From Algoriphagus lacus (GTDB lineage: Bacteria > Bacteroidota > Bacteroidia > Cytophagales > Cyclobacteriaceae), in assembly GCF_003583985.1 (NCBI RefSeq), contig NZ_QXML01000001.1:434001-498000 (forward strand): a stretch of DNA of 64,000 nt, given 5' to 3'. The notes below the pieces were generated by a model. The model saw only the letters and a list, made by a program, of their open reading frames with translations. It searched no databases and had not been told where the DNA came from. The translations under genes were made by a program, and so were the position numbers. Each line of letters opens with the position of its first letter. The stretch's first letter is position 1. Of this stretch, positions 25,382 to 34,006 are shown piece after piece.

Positions 25382-26902
25382 ATGAAGAAATTTTCTATAA
25401 CCAACTTGAAGCTCGTCCTGGCAGGTGTTGCCATGATGGGTGTAGTCAGCTCCTGTGAAGTGACTGACCTTTCTCCGGCCAACTTGATTCCGGATGATCA
25501 GGCTTTCGCAACAGCTGCAAGAATTGAATCCGCTGTTTTGGGGGTATATGAGTCGGCCCAGAGAGGGTTCTATCTCGGAGCCGTTCAAAGAGGCTATCCA
25601 TTTGGTGCTGCCAACGTGGAGCAAGGTGACATGAGAGGGGAAGACATGTACAACGATCAGTTGTTCTATGAGGTAACCTACGTAGGTTCTTACAACCCTC
25701 AGACCGCCAACAACAACGGGATGTGGATCTCCCTTTACAGAATGATCAACCGAGCTAACATCGTGTTGGAAAATCTGGATGCGGCTGTGGCCAACGGAGT
25801 ATTGACTCAGGCTGCTGCTGACAATTACAAGGGGGAGATGCTTTTTATGAGAGCGCTAGCACACCACGAATTGTTGACCCACTTCTCAAGACCGTATTCT
25901 GACAATCCATCCGCACCGGGTGTTCCTTACCGAACTGTAGCGATCAACGACGTGCCGAAAGTGCCGATCGGAGAAGCTGTACCAAGAGGTACTGTGGCTG
26001 AAGGATACCAGAAAATTTTGGCTGACCTGAATGAAGCGGAAGCGAAGATCACTGCTGCCAACACGACCTTCAGAGCAAGAAAAGGTGCCGTAATCGCCCT
26101 AAAAACCAGAATCAAAATTCACATGGAAGACTGGGCTGGCGTATTGACGGAGTATGAGAAAATCAAAAGTGCTTATGCAGTAACTCCGGATCCGATCACT
26201 CCTTTCCGTGGCGGAACCAGCACAGACAACATCTTCTCGTTTGTCAACACTGCCGAATCAAATGCAGGTACTAACGGGGCTTTGTCTGCCATGTATGGCA
26301 ACCCAAGCAACGGAGCTCGTGGTCTGGTGAAGATTTCTCCTTTGATCTGGAGAGCTTCTTGGTGGCTGCAGCAGGATAAGCGCAGAACAATCACTACTCA
26401 AAATGCTACCGGTATCTTCACCAACAAGTACAACAACCCGACTACCTTGGCAGAGCCAAACATCATTGTCAGATTTGCTGAGGTGGTGTTGAATGCAGCG
26501 GAAGCCAATGCCCGCTTGGGTAAATTGACTGAAGCAGTGGCCTTGTTGAATGTAGTAAGAGACCGTGCGCTAGGCGATCCTACCCTTTCGTTCACAGTTG
26601 CCGGATTGGGTAATGCGGATGCCGTCATCGATGCCATCATCAGAGAAAGAAGAATCGAATTCCTGGCAGAAGGTAGAAGATGGCCGGACATCCATCGACT
26701 GGCGGGTGAAGGAAGAATGGCCGGTGTACCTGCAAAGGCTACTTCCCGTTCCATCACCAACATCAACTTCTACAACACTGACAGAGCGATCCCTACCGAC
26801 CACGCGATTCCTTACGCTGATTTCAGATTTATCTGGCCTATTCCATTGGAAGAAATCCAGACTAACGCCACTGCTCCTATCGCGCAGAACCCTGGATATT
26901 AA
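25382..26902 (+). CDS. SusD/RagB-family outer-membrane nutrient-binding lipoprotein
   Basis: 506 residues, with a lipoprotein signal ending VVSSC and the lipidated Cys at residue 25. The N-terminal TPR-like helical region contains MWISLYRMINRANIVLENLD and MLFMRALAHHELLTHFSRPYSD. The C-terminal SusD domain has RFAEVVLNAAEANARLG, ALLNVVRDRA, IIRERRIEFLAEGRRWPDIHRL and the terminal IPLEEIQTN...AQNPGY, all standard. It caps the SusC barrel at the cell surface. The gene pair is closed by a strong terminator. Confidence 0.97.
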   Translation: MKKFSITNLKLVLAGVAMMGVVSSCEVTDLSPANLIPDDQAFATAARIESAVLGVYESAQRGFYLGAVQRGYPFGAANVEQGDMRGEDMYNDQLFYEVTYVGSYNPQTANNNGMWISLYRMINRANIVLENLDAAVANGVLTQAAADNYKGEMLFMRALAHHELLTHFSRPYSDNPSAPGVPYRTVAINDVPKVPIGEAVPRGTVAEGYQKILADLNEAEAKITAANTTFRARKGAVIALKTRIKIHMEDWAGVLTEYEKIKSAYAVTPDPITPFRGGTSTDNIFSFVNTAESNAGTNGALSAMYGNPSNGARGLVKISPLIWRASWWLQQDKRRTITTQNATGIFTNKYNNPTTLAEPNIIVRFAEVVLNAAEANARLGKLTEAVALLNVVRDRALGDPTLSFTVAGLGNADAVIDAIIRERRIEFLAEGRRWPDIHRLAGEGRMAGVPAKATSRSITNINFYNTDRAIPTDHAIPYADFRFIWPIPLEEIQTNATAPIAQNPGY

Positions 26903-26927
26903 TTCTCATATAAGGTTATAAAGCGAA

Positions 26928-26958
26928 AAGTCCGGCCTCTTTGGGTCGGACTTTTTTT
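26928..26958 (+). terminator. Intrinsic terminator of the SusCD operon
   Basis: AAGTCCGGCC and GGTCGGACTT (one G-U pair) around a 6-nt loop, then a T run. It lies 26 nt after the susD stop. Confidence 0.9.
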
Positions 26959-27007
26959 GTTAGGACTGTATTGGAATTAGTAATTTGAAGTCCAATCCAT
27001 CCTTCCA

Positions 27008-27322
27008 ATGTCCAAACTCGAGAACTCCATCAACAAGGATCTATTGCTGAGAGAAAACTTGGCCTTGCAGCGTACCATTCTGGCCAATCAGACGACGTTT
27101 CTGTCCTTTCTTCGGACCTCAATGTACTTTCTGGTGGCGGGTTTGAGTATCAAAAATCTCCTGCAGGTCGAGGGAAGCATCTACTATCAGGTGCTGTTCT
27201 ATGGCATATCCGTATGCATTCTGATCTTTGGTGTGATCAATTTCCTCCATCACAAGCGCAAAATCGAAGAAAGTAAAATCCACGTGGGGGATTACAAGTT
27301 GGAGTACGAGAAGAAGGGATGA
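27008..27322 (+). CDS. DUF202 (YidH-like) small membrane protein
   Basis: 104 residues. The family motif RENLALQRTILANQTTFLSFLRTSMYF is visible in pieces (LALQRT, ANQTTFLSFLRTS) at ~17-40. It is followed by two TM helices (~38-50 with the preceding region, and ~62-82) and a basic C-terminal tail (HHKRKIEESK). Function is unknown. DUF202 proteins are inner-membrane proteins sometimes tied to stress. It stands alone between two terminators. Confidence 0.85.
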   Translation: MSKLENSINKDLLLRENLALQRTILANQTTFLSFLRTSMYFLVAGLSIKNLLQVEGSIYYQVLFYGISVCILIFGVINFLHHKRKIEESKIHVGDYKLEYEKKG

Positions 27323-27382
27323 ATAGAAACCACTCGCAAGGGCTGAAATACAATTCCAAATCCTGAAGAGCTAATAAAATAA

Positions 27383-27415
27383 AAAAGCCTCCGAAGTTTT
27401 CCTCCGGAGGCTTTT
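27383..27415. terminator. Bidirectional intrinsic terminator
   Basis: AAAAGCCTCCG and CGGAGGCTTTT form a perfect 11-bp stem with an 11-nt loop, ending in T on both strands. It sits between the convergent DUF202 and S8 protease genes and can serve both. Confidence 0.88.
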
Positions 27416-27465
27416 AGGTATTCAGAGATCAAAAGTCGATTTCCTTTTCTTTTTGGAGAAAAGGA

Positions 27466-29043
27466 TTAATTCAATCCTACCGCCTTGGCTGCATTGACAT
27501 AGCCATTTCCATAATACAAATCCTGACCTGGCTTGCCCAGGTCGGTGGCAGATTGAAGGAGTTTGGTTTTTACCTGCGCGGGAGTCAAGGATCCACCGTT
27601 GGCTTCGATAATCAATGCAGCGACTCCGGCAGCAGCGGGTGAAGCCATGGATGTGCCCTGTGCCCAAGAGTAGGATGTATTGCTTGAACCAGCTCCTCTT
27701 GATGGACTTAAAACCATATCAAATACATAACATGGTCTCAATAATGAGACGTATGTACCATTTAAAGTACATGAAGAGGTAATTCCATCCACAACCAATA
27801 AGCCGGCTGAACCTCCCGGTGCTGCAAAATCCACAAGGGATTTTCCATAATCAGTAAAATAGGACGGCTGGTCAAAGTTGGTATTTCCTGAAAAAATCCA
27901 ACCTGTAGGTCCGGTAGAGCTGATGGATAGTACGTGACGGTTTTCTGCGGGAAGCTTGTACAAATTGTTTTCCTCATCAAAGTTTGAAGCCCCATTTCCT
28001 GAAGAAGCAATCACGGTGACTCCGTTTTGGAAAGCATACAGCGTAGCACGGTCATAGATTTTTTGTAATTCCCGGAATTCTTCTCTAAATCCTTCTTCCT
28101 GCCAGAATGTGCGGAAATCAATCTCAGCACCCAAGCTCATATTGATGATCTGTGCACCGGCACCGCCTCTGGATTGAGGAGTGGCAGCGTAGAGGATGCC
28201 TTCCAAGATCCACTCAAAAGCACCGGATCCATTATGCAAGGACTTTACGCCTATAATAGTTGCCTTTGGAGCAATTCCGACTGTACCCACCCCAGCAGCA
28301 GCAACGATTCCTGCCACGTGGGTTCCATGCCAAAACGTTCCTACATCTTGATTGAAATTGAATCCAGGAACGGTAGAAACAGAACTCGCCACATCAAAGT
28401 TGGCGACCAAGTCTTGGTGGGTGTTTCGGAATCCCCCGTCAATCACAGCCACTCTTACTCCCTCTCCTGTAAAACCTGCATCCCAAGCTGTAGGAGCATC
28501 AATAGAAGCAGGTGCCCATTGGAATCCGTCGAAAAAGGCGTCCTGATAATTAAATGGAGCGCCTGCTGTTCCCATATCTGGTTTACCCAACTCACTGGCA
28601 TCCAAGCTTATCTGCTCCGTGGCAAATTCTGGTTCCTTGGTGTACTGCAGGATGATATCCGGGGTTACGGATTCTACGCCTGAGATAAGTTGTGCTTGGG
28701 AATAAAAGTTATCGGAGCGGGATACTGCTATTGCCACACCGATTTCAGGAAAACTTTTTACTACTTCCCCGCCAGCCGCGGCGATGCTTCGGGCCAGATT
28801 GGCCGGGAGGTTTGGGCCCTTGCTGGTGATAAAAAATCTTCCGGTAAAATCTCCCTGTCTCAGGTTCGAAAAATCGGTCATTTCTTTCAGCTCGCTGAGC
28901 TTGAATCCACCTAAACTGGTTTCTTCCTTCACAGCAATCTCATTGACCAGGTCTTCCTGTACTAGCGTGGATTCACATCCAGCCATCAGCAAGCCCACGC
29001 CCACCAGAAGGGATGAAAATTTGGTTGTTTTTTGGTACATCAT
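27466..29043 (-). CDS. S8 (subtilisin-like) serine protease, lipoprotein
   Basis: 525 residues; clear lipobox LLMAGC with Cys23, so it is envelope-anchored. Residues ~65-135 look like an inhibitor-I9-type prodomain (GRFFITSKGPNLP...VESVTPDI). The catalytic triad is complete: Asp202 in VRVAVIDGGFRNTHQDL, His239 in FWHGTHVAGIVAA and Ser in AQGTSMASPAAAGVAALI (~484). The oxyanion Asn is in VIASSGNGASN. A pair of Cys (SSCTLNGTYVSLLRPC) near 425-440 could form a disulfide. It is preceded on its own strand by the 640-bp gap. Its target is unknown. Confidence 0.95.
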   Translation of the reverse strand: MMYQKTTKFSSLLVGVGLLMAGCESTLVQEDLVNEIAVKEETSLGGFKLSELKEMTDFSNLRQGDFTGRFFITSKGPNLPANLARSIAAAGGEVVKSFPEIGVAIAVSRSDNFYSQAQLISGVESVTPDIILQYTKEPEFATEQISLDASELGKPDMGTAGAPFNYQDAFFDGFQWAPASIDAPTAWDAGFTGEGVRVAVIDGGFRNTHQDLVANFDVASSVSTVPGFNFNQDVGTFWHGTHVAGIVAAAGVGTVGIAPKATIIGVKSLHNGSGAFEWILEGILYAATPQSRGGAGAQIINMSLGAEIDFRTFWQEEGFREEFRELQKIYDRATLYAFQNGVTVIASSGNGASNFDEENNLYKLPAENRHVLSISSTGPTGWIFSGNTNFDQPSYFTDYGKSLVDFAAPGGSAGLLVVDGITSSCTLNGTYVSLLRPCYVFDMVLSPSRGAGSSNTSYSWAQGTSMASPAAAGVAALIIEANGGSLTPAQVKTKLLQSATDLGKPGQDLYYGNGYVNAAKAVGLN

Positions 29044-29682
29044 TTCGTTTTGTTAAAAGTGTGAAAACTGATTTCAAGCTAATTTTTGTTGGCTTTTACT
29101 GATAGTTAAAAGATTTAATTTGGTTTTGAGCTTAACTTTTGATCTGCTTTAAATATAGATTATTGTTTTAAAAAACTTAATAAAAAGAATTTATAATGGT
29201 ATGAACTGAAAATTAACTCTTATAGACAGGTGGTTTTCTGAAATTAACTTCGAAAAATGTCCTTTTATTTTGTTTTGGAGAAAAGGTGGTTGAGGAATTA
29301 ATTAAGGTAGGATTACTTGGCTTTTCAGGATAAAAAACTTTTTTTGGTTCAATACTTTAGTTCCTTTTTGGTTAAAGACTTAAGTATTGGGACCATTATT
29401 TATGTAGTCTCTTGAATAGGTAATTTTTCCGATTTAACGGCAGTTCAAGACTCCATTGATTTAAGCTAAAATCTGAAAACTAACTCTAAATGGGTTATTC
29501 AGAAAAGCAAATCCTGAACTAATGCGGTAATTCACCATGTCCTATAAGTCTGTAATTTTTTCGGGAATAGGCCCTAGATATAATTTGAGTCAAATGACAG
29601 GGAACATACAATTTGTTTTTTTAACTCATTTCCTTAAACAATTCCCCCCAAAATCCTGATCTTGATTTGAAGAATCACCGAA
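29044..29682. other. 639-bp AT-rich gap between divergent genes
   Basis: No ORF, tRNA or recognisable RNA was seen. It must contain the promoters of the S8 protease (minus) and the desaturase (plus), but no full -33/-7 pair was clear. One imperfect inverted repeat is present: CAATACTTTAG (29350-29360) with CTTAAGTATTG (29379-29389), 18-nt loop. Confidence 0.5.
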
Positions 29683-31140
29683 ATGAAAAAAGCCCTTATC
29701 ATCGGTTCCGGAATCGCCGGGATAGCTGCTTCCATCCGATTGGCACTCAAAGGCTATCATGTTGAGGTCTTTGAGTCGAATGCCTATCCCGGAGGAAAGC
29801 TTTCGGAAATTGAGATCCAAGGCTACCGCTTCGATGCAGGACCTTCCTTGTTTACACTTCCGGAGCAAGTCGAAGAGCTTTTCCGCCTGGCAGGTCACAA
29901 GCCGGAGGATCATTTTGAATACCTAAAGCTGGAGGTGGCCTGTCATTATTTTTGGGAAGATGGCAAACGAATCCAGGCTTGGGCCGATATCAACCGCTTT
30001 GCCGACGAGGTGGAGACCAAACTTGGAGAGCCGGCAAGCCACATTCGCGAGGCGCTAAAGCGCTCGGCATTTATTTATGATCATCTTGCGCCGCTTTTTA
30101 TGCATCGGTCTCTGCATCGATTGGGTACCTGGACCAATCCTCAAGCCCTGAAGTCCTACCTGAAAATGGGCAAGTTGGGGATCTTTTCAACCATGAACAA
30201 GGCCAATGAGCGGCAGTTTTCCCACCCTAAGTTGGTGCAGCTATTCAATCGCTATGCGACTTATAACGGGTCCAATCCCTACGAAACTCCCGCCACACTG
30301 AATATCATTCCCCATTTGGAGTTTAATATCGGGGCATTTTTCCCTAAAAAAGGAATGCACGACATTACCCTGAGTCTGTATCGTCTGGCCAAGTCTCTGG
30401 AAGTGAGTTACCACTTCAATTCTCCCGTGGAGGAGATTTTGGTGGAAAATGGAAAGGCAGTCGGTATCCTCGCCAAAGGCCAAGAAATCCGTGGCGATGT
30501 GGTCGTCAACAATATGGACATGGTCAATGCCTACAAAACCATCCTGCGGAAGCAAAAGCAACCCAAGTTTTTGCTCGATCAGCCCAAGTCCAGTTCGGCG
30601 CTGATTTTTTATTGGGGAATCAAGGCCAAATTCCCAGAGTTGGAGCTTCATAACATCCTCTTTTCTGATGATTATCGAACCGAGTTTGAGCACATTTTCA
30701 AAAAAGGATCGATCTATCATGATCCTACGGTATACATCAACATTACTTCGGTTTATAAGGAAGACGACGCCCCGGCGGGTTGCATGAATTGGTTTACTAT
30801 GATCAATGTTCCCAACAATCAGGGACAAAACTGGGATGAACTCATTGCCGCTGCACGAAAAACGATTATTGAAAAAGTAAACCGAATCCTGAAAACCGAC
30901 TTGGAACCCCTAATCGAAGTGGAGGAAATCCTTGATCCCCGAACGATCGAATCCAAAACTTCCTCTGCCCAGGGCGCCCTTTATGGCAACAGCTCCAACA
31001 ACAAGTTTGCGGCTTTCCTTCGCCATGCCAACTTCTCCTCCGATATCAAAAACCTGTATTTCTGCGGAGGAAGTGTCCATCCAGGAGGAGGAATTCCCCT
31101 GTCCTTGCTTTCGGCGAAGATTATGGCTGAAATGATATAG
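29683..31140 (+). CDS. Carotenoid desaturase, CrtI/CrtD family
   Basis: 485 residues with an N-terminal FAD-binding motif (IIGSGIAGIAASIRLALKG), the family stretch YPGGKLSEIE...GYRFDAGPSLFTLP, and the C-terminal signature CGGSVHPGGGIPLSLLSAK. CrtI introduces double bonds into phytoene; CrtD does so at C-3',4' of 1-hydroxycarotenoids. It stands apart from crtB or other pathway genes, which makes a CrtD-like late step more likely than CrtI, but that is inference. The neighbourhood also has a carotenoid-oxygenase-family gene at 43120-45312. The 3' flank is a repeat-containing gap. Confidence 0.87.
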   Translation: MKKALIIGSGIAGIAASIRLALKGYHVEVFESNAYPGGKLSEIEIQGYRFDAGPSLFTLPEQVEELFRLAGHKPEDHFEYLKLEVACHYFWEDGKRIQAWADINRFADEVETKLGEPASHIREALKRSAFIYDHLAPLFMHRSLHRLGTWTNPQALKSYLKMGKLGIFSTMNKANERQFSHPKLVQLFNRYATYNGSNPYETPATLNIIPHLEFNIGAFFPKKGMHDITLSLYRLAKSLEVSYHFNSPVEEILVENGKAVGILAKGQEIRGDVVVNNMDMVNAYKTILRKQKQPKFLLDQPKSSSALIFYWGIKAKFPELELHNILFSDDYRTEFEHIFKKGSIYHDPTVYINITSVYKEDDAPAGCMNWFTMINVPNNQGQNWDELIAAARKTIIEKVNRILKTDLEPLIEVEEILDPRTIESKTSSAQGALYGNSSNNKFAAFLRHANFSSDIKNLYFCGGSVHPGGGIPLSLLSAKIMAEMI

Positions 31141-31264
31141 TCAAGGGGCCACGGACGACAGTTCACGGCACCGATTTGAGGACTTCAGGCCTTTATTTTA
31201 GAAGTGGGCAAGCTGACTTCTGAACTGAGAGTGTGGTCAAAAGTCCTTTGGACAGGCTGTCGAC

Positions 31265-31374
31265 GGTGGACTGTGGACCGTTGACTTATTCTCTCTTGAG
31301 GCTTCGACTCCGCTCCGCCTGACATACTGCCTACTGCCACTGCCCACTGTTTATTGCCTACTGCAAACTGCCCA
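31265..31374. repeat. Degenerate heptamer repeats, two short arrays
   Basis: At 31265-31285 a GTGGAC core recurs every 7 nt (GGTGGAC, TGTGGAC, CGTTGAC). At 31324-31374 about seven degenerate units of the type TACTGCC/ACTGCCC recur. The second array extends over the last codons and the stop of recX. Such simple, imperfect arrays resemble dispersed intergenic repeats of Bacteroidota; copy number elsewhere cannot be judged here. Confidence 0.6.
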
Positions 31375-31858
31375 CCGCTTCCTGAATCAAGTCCTGTTCA
31401 AAGCCTTTGGACATTAGGTATTGGATCACTTTATAGCGTTTTTTCAATGGGTCTTTTTCTGTTGTTTTTTCCCATTTCCGTTCGACTTGGGTCAGGAGGC
31501 TGTCGTAATATTCATCAGGATCAATTTCCGAAAGGCCGAGTTGGATGCAGCGGGGACTGATTTCGCGAATCTTCAATTCCCGGGTAATCCGGATTCTTCC
31601 CCAATGTTTGAGGCGGAACTTTCCCCTGGCAAAGGACCGTGCAAACCGCTCTTCATTTAAAAAATTTGCCGTGATCAGTTCGCTGATCAATTCCTCCACC
31701 GGGTTGCCTTTAATCCCTTTTTCGTAAAGCTTGCGCCTTACTTCCCACTGACTTCGCTCCTGATAGGAGCAGTAGGATTCGAGTTTCCCCTTGGCCTCCT
31801 CGAGCGACCAGTACTTTTTTGGAGCCTGATCCGGGTTATTTTTTCCCCAACTGGACAT
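31358..31858 (-). CDS. recX: Regulatory protein RecX
   Basis: 166 residues. RecX modulates RecA filament activity. Family features: three-helix repeats with YCSYQERSQWEVRRKLYEKG, FLNEERFARSFARGKFRLKHWGRIRI and the C-terminal RYKVIQYLMSKGFEQDLIQEAV. Starts at the ATG at 31858, divergent from tpiA by 69 bp. The final residues (GSLQ) and the TAG stop are encoded inside the heptamer repeat array, so the end of the protein seems to have been shaped by the repeat. recA is not in the window. Confidence 0.92.
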   Translation of the reverse strand: MSSWGKNNPDQAPKKYWSLEEAKGKLESYCSYQERSQWEVRRKLYEKGIKGNPVEELISELITANFLNEERFARSFARGKFRLKHWGRIRITRELKIREISPRCIQLGLSEIDPDEYYDSLLTQVERKWEKTTEKDPLKKRYKVIQYLMSKGFEQDLIQEAVGSLQ

Positions 31859-31927
31859 TTTTGGTAATTTTAGGCCAAAATACCCTCTGCTTAAGTTTTT
31901 TCAAACCCTTAAAAACTCAAACCTCCC

Positions 31928-32689
31928 ATGCGTAAGAAAATTGTTGCCGGTAATTGGAAGATGAACATGACCTATGATGAAGGTCAAAAACTCACTTCTG
32001 AAATTGTGAATATGTACAAGGATGAAGCGGTGAAAGATGTGATCGCTGTACTCAATCCTCCTTTTCCCCATATTTTTCCTGTTAAAAAACTGATCGGCGA
32101 CACACCGGGAATTTCCCTTGGAGCTCAAAACTGCTCCGATAAAGAATCCGGCGCATTTACAGGTGAGGTTTCTGCTAAAATCCTAGCTTCATTCGGAGTG
32201 CAGTATGTGATCTTGGGTCACTCTGAGCGCAGAGAATATTTCAAGGAAAGCAACGAATTGCTTGCTTCAAAAGTGAAGCAGGCGCTTGCCTATGGTTTGA
32301 CCCCGATTTTTTGCTGTGGGGAATCACTGGAAATCCGGATGGCCGGCACCCACGAATCCAATGTGAAATTTCAATTGACCCAAAGTTTGTTTGATCTTTC
32401 TCCGGAGGAGTTCTCCAAAGTGGTAATTGCTTACGAGCCAATCTGGGCAATTGGAACAGGCAAAACTGCTACTGCCGATCAGGCTCAGGAAATGCACCAG
32501 GCACTCAGAAGACATATCGCGTCCAAGTACGGAAAAGAAATTGCCAACGATACTTCTATCCTTTACGGAGGCAGTGCCAACCCAGGCAATGCCAAGGAAT
32601 TGTTTTCCAAGCCGGACGTGGATGGTGGCCTGATTGGCGGAGCATCTTTGAAGTCGCGTGACTTCTTGGACATCATCAAATCATTCTAA
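31928..32689 (+). CDS. tpiA: Triosephosphate isomerase
   Basis: 253 residues, standard length. It interconverts dihydroxyacetone phosphate and glyceraldehyde 3-phosphate in glycolysis. The active-site pieces are all visible: N/K in KIVAGNWKMN, catalytic His in ILGHSERRE (~97), catalytic Glu in AYEPIWAIGTGKTA (~168), and the phosphate loop ILYGGSANP and GGLIGGASL. It is followed by a hairpin and prmA, an order common in this phylum. Confidence 0.98.
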   Translation: MRKKIVAGNWKMNMTYDEGQKLTSEIVNMYKDEAVKDVIAVLNPPFPHIFPVKKLIGDTPGISLGAQNCSDKESGAFTGEVSAKILASFGVQYVILGHSERREYFKESNELLASKVKQALAYGLTPIFCCGESLEIRMAGTHESNVKFQLTQSLFDLSPEEFSKVVIAYEPIWAIGTGKTATADQAQEMHQALRRHIASKYGKEIANDTSILYGGSANPGNAKELFSKPDVDGGLIGGASLKSRDFLDIIKSF

Positions 32690-32738
32690 CCAGCTGGCCT
32701 AGGTCAGTGTCTTCACAGACCATTTGAATCTCTCATCA

Positions 32739-32773
32739 AACCGGGCTTGGATAGTTCCAAGCCTGGTTGTTTT
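32739..32773 (+). terminator. Hairpin terminator between tpiA and prmA
   Basis: AACCGGGCTTGG and CCAAGCCTGGTT pair over 12 bp (one G-U) with a 6-nt loop, followed by GTTTTCTCCCTTTT. The T tract is interrupted, so read-through to prmA is possible. Confidence 0.65.
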
Positions 32774-32790
32774 CTCCCTTTTGCTTACTT

Positions 32791-33618
32791 ATGGATTACC
32801 TGGAGTTTAAAATCACTTGCCTGGAAGAGTTCCGGGAAATCCTCATCGCCGAACTGGCGGAAATTGGCTTCGATTCTTTTCTGGAAACCGAAGAAGGCAT
32901 CGATGCCTACGCTCCCGAATCGGAATTTGACCGTGAGAAATTCGATGAACTCATATCCAACTATCGGGAGGCCGCCAGGATTTCATTGATTGAAGGCAAA
33001 ATGCCCAAGGTCAACTGGAACGAGGAGTGGGAAAAAAATTATGACCCGATCGCAGTGGATGATTTGGTTTATGTCAGGGCATCCTTTCATGAACCTGTGC
33101 CGGGATTTAAGCATGAGATTGTCATCAATCCCAAAATGTCCTTTGGCACAGGACATCATGCCACGACTTTTCAAATGCTGAGACATCAAGGAGAGGTGGA
33201 TCATGCGGGTAAAAGAGTGCTGGATGTGGGTTCCGGGACTGGAATCTTAGCCATCATGGCACATTTGCTTGGGGCTCGGGAAGTGGAGGCCTTTGACATT
33301 GACGATTGGTGCGTGGATAACGGCAACGAAAATTTTGATCTGAATGGCGTGACAACCCGTATGGGTTTGGGCACTATCCGCCAAGTAAATCCAAAAGGTC
33401 ACTTTGATATAGTCCTCGCCAACATCAACAAGAATGTCCTGCTTGATGAAATGGAAATCTATGCCGGGCTTTTGCCTTCCAGGGGCTATTTGCTTCTCAG
33501 CGGATTTTATACCGAGGACATTGAAGACCTAGTAAATGCTGCAGCACCATTAGGATTGGAACTGAAAAAGAAATCTTCCAAGGACAACTGGGCAGCGTTG
33601 ATATTGCAAAAACACTGA
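32791..33618 (+). CDS. prmA: Ribosomal protein L11 methyltransferase
   Basis: 275 residues from the ATG at 32791 (MDYLEFKITC). PrmA trimethylates ribosomal protein L11. Visible features are an N-terminal substrate-recognition domain, then the methyltransferase core: PKMSFGTGHHATTFQML, VLDVGSGTGILAIMA (motif I), EAFDIDDWCVDNGNEN and the NPPY-like motif IV as VLANINKN. It was not extended to the earlier in-frame TTG, which lies in the hairpin region. Confidence 0.95.
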   Translation: MDYLEFKITCLEEFREILIAELAEIGFDSFLETEEGIDAYAPESEFDREKFDELISNYREAARISLIEGKMPKVNWNEEWEKNYDPIAVDDLVYVRASFHEPVPGFKHEIVINPKMSFGTGHHATTFQMLRHQGEVDHAGKRVLDVGSGTGILAIMAHLLGAREVEAFDIDDWCVDNGNENFDLNGVTTRMGLGTIRQVNPKGHFDIVLANINKNVLLDEMEIYAGLLPSRGYLLLSGFYTEDIEDLVNAAAPLGLELKKKSSKDNWAALILQKH

Positions 33619-33709
33619 AATGGTTAAAAAGTGGTAAAGTTTTGAGTTTCTTCACTCCAGGAACGGAGTAACTTTTAAATTTTGCAATCTTTCTATCTTC
33701 CAATAAAAA

Positions 33710-33898
33710 ATGAACGAGCTGATTATTTATGCCATTCTCTTCGCAGCACTGAGTGCGCACGCGATTTTTGCAGGCAAAATGTATCGTATTGTCCATCAGG
33801 ACTCCAGCTTGAGTTTTAAGGAGAGAAATGACTGGAAATTGAAAGCCTTGGCCTTCCCCGCTTATTTCTGGTTTCAATACAAAAAGCAAAAGCAGTAG
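33710..33898 (+). CDS. Small hypothetical membrane protein
   Basis: 62 residues from the ATG at 33710. An N-terminal hydrophobic helix (MNELIIYAILFAALSAHAIF, residues 3-20) is followed by a polar middle and a basic, aromatic end (FWFQYKKQKQ). I do not recognise the family. It lies in an otherwise empty 388-bp interval between prmA and recJ, on the same strand. Coding is supported by a sensible TM-plus-basic-tail composition and codon use, but not proven. Confidence 0.55.
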   Translation: MNELIIYAILFAALSAHAIFAGKMYRIVHQDSSLSFKERNDWKLKALAFPAYFWFQYKKQKQ

Positions 33899-33986
33899 CG
33901 ATTACCTTCCAAAAGGAAACTTTTTAACCTGAAAGATCGATTTTAGGAGATCAACCAAACCAAGTCACTGGGATTTGCATCCCGAT

Positions 33987-33994
33987 TACTTTTG
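33987..33994 (+). promoter_or_regulatory. Candidate -7 box (TACTTTTG) for recJ
   Basis: TACTTTTG fits TAnnTTTG and lies 12 nt before the recJ ATG. No -33 TTG is at the expected spacing. Confidence 0.33.
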
Positions 33995-34006
33995 TAATTT
34001 AGCCTC

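Noticed and set aside
31265..31374. CRISPR-like array
   Set aside because: The repeats are 7-nt degenerate units without unique spacers of constant length, and no cas genes are present.
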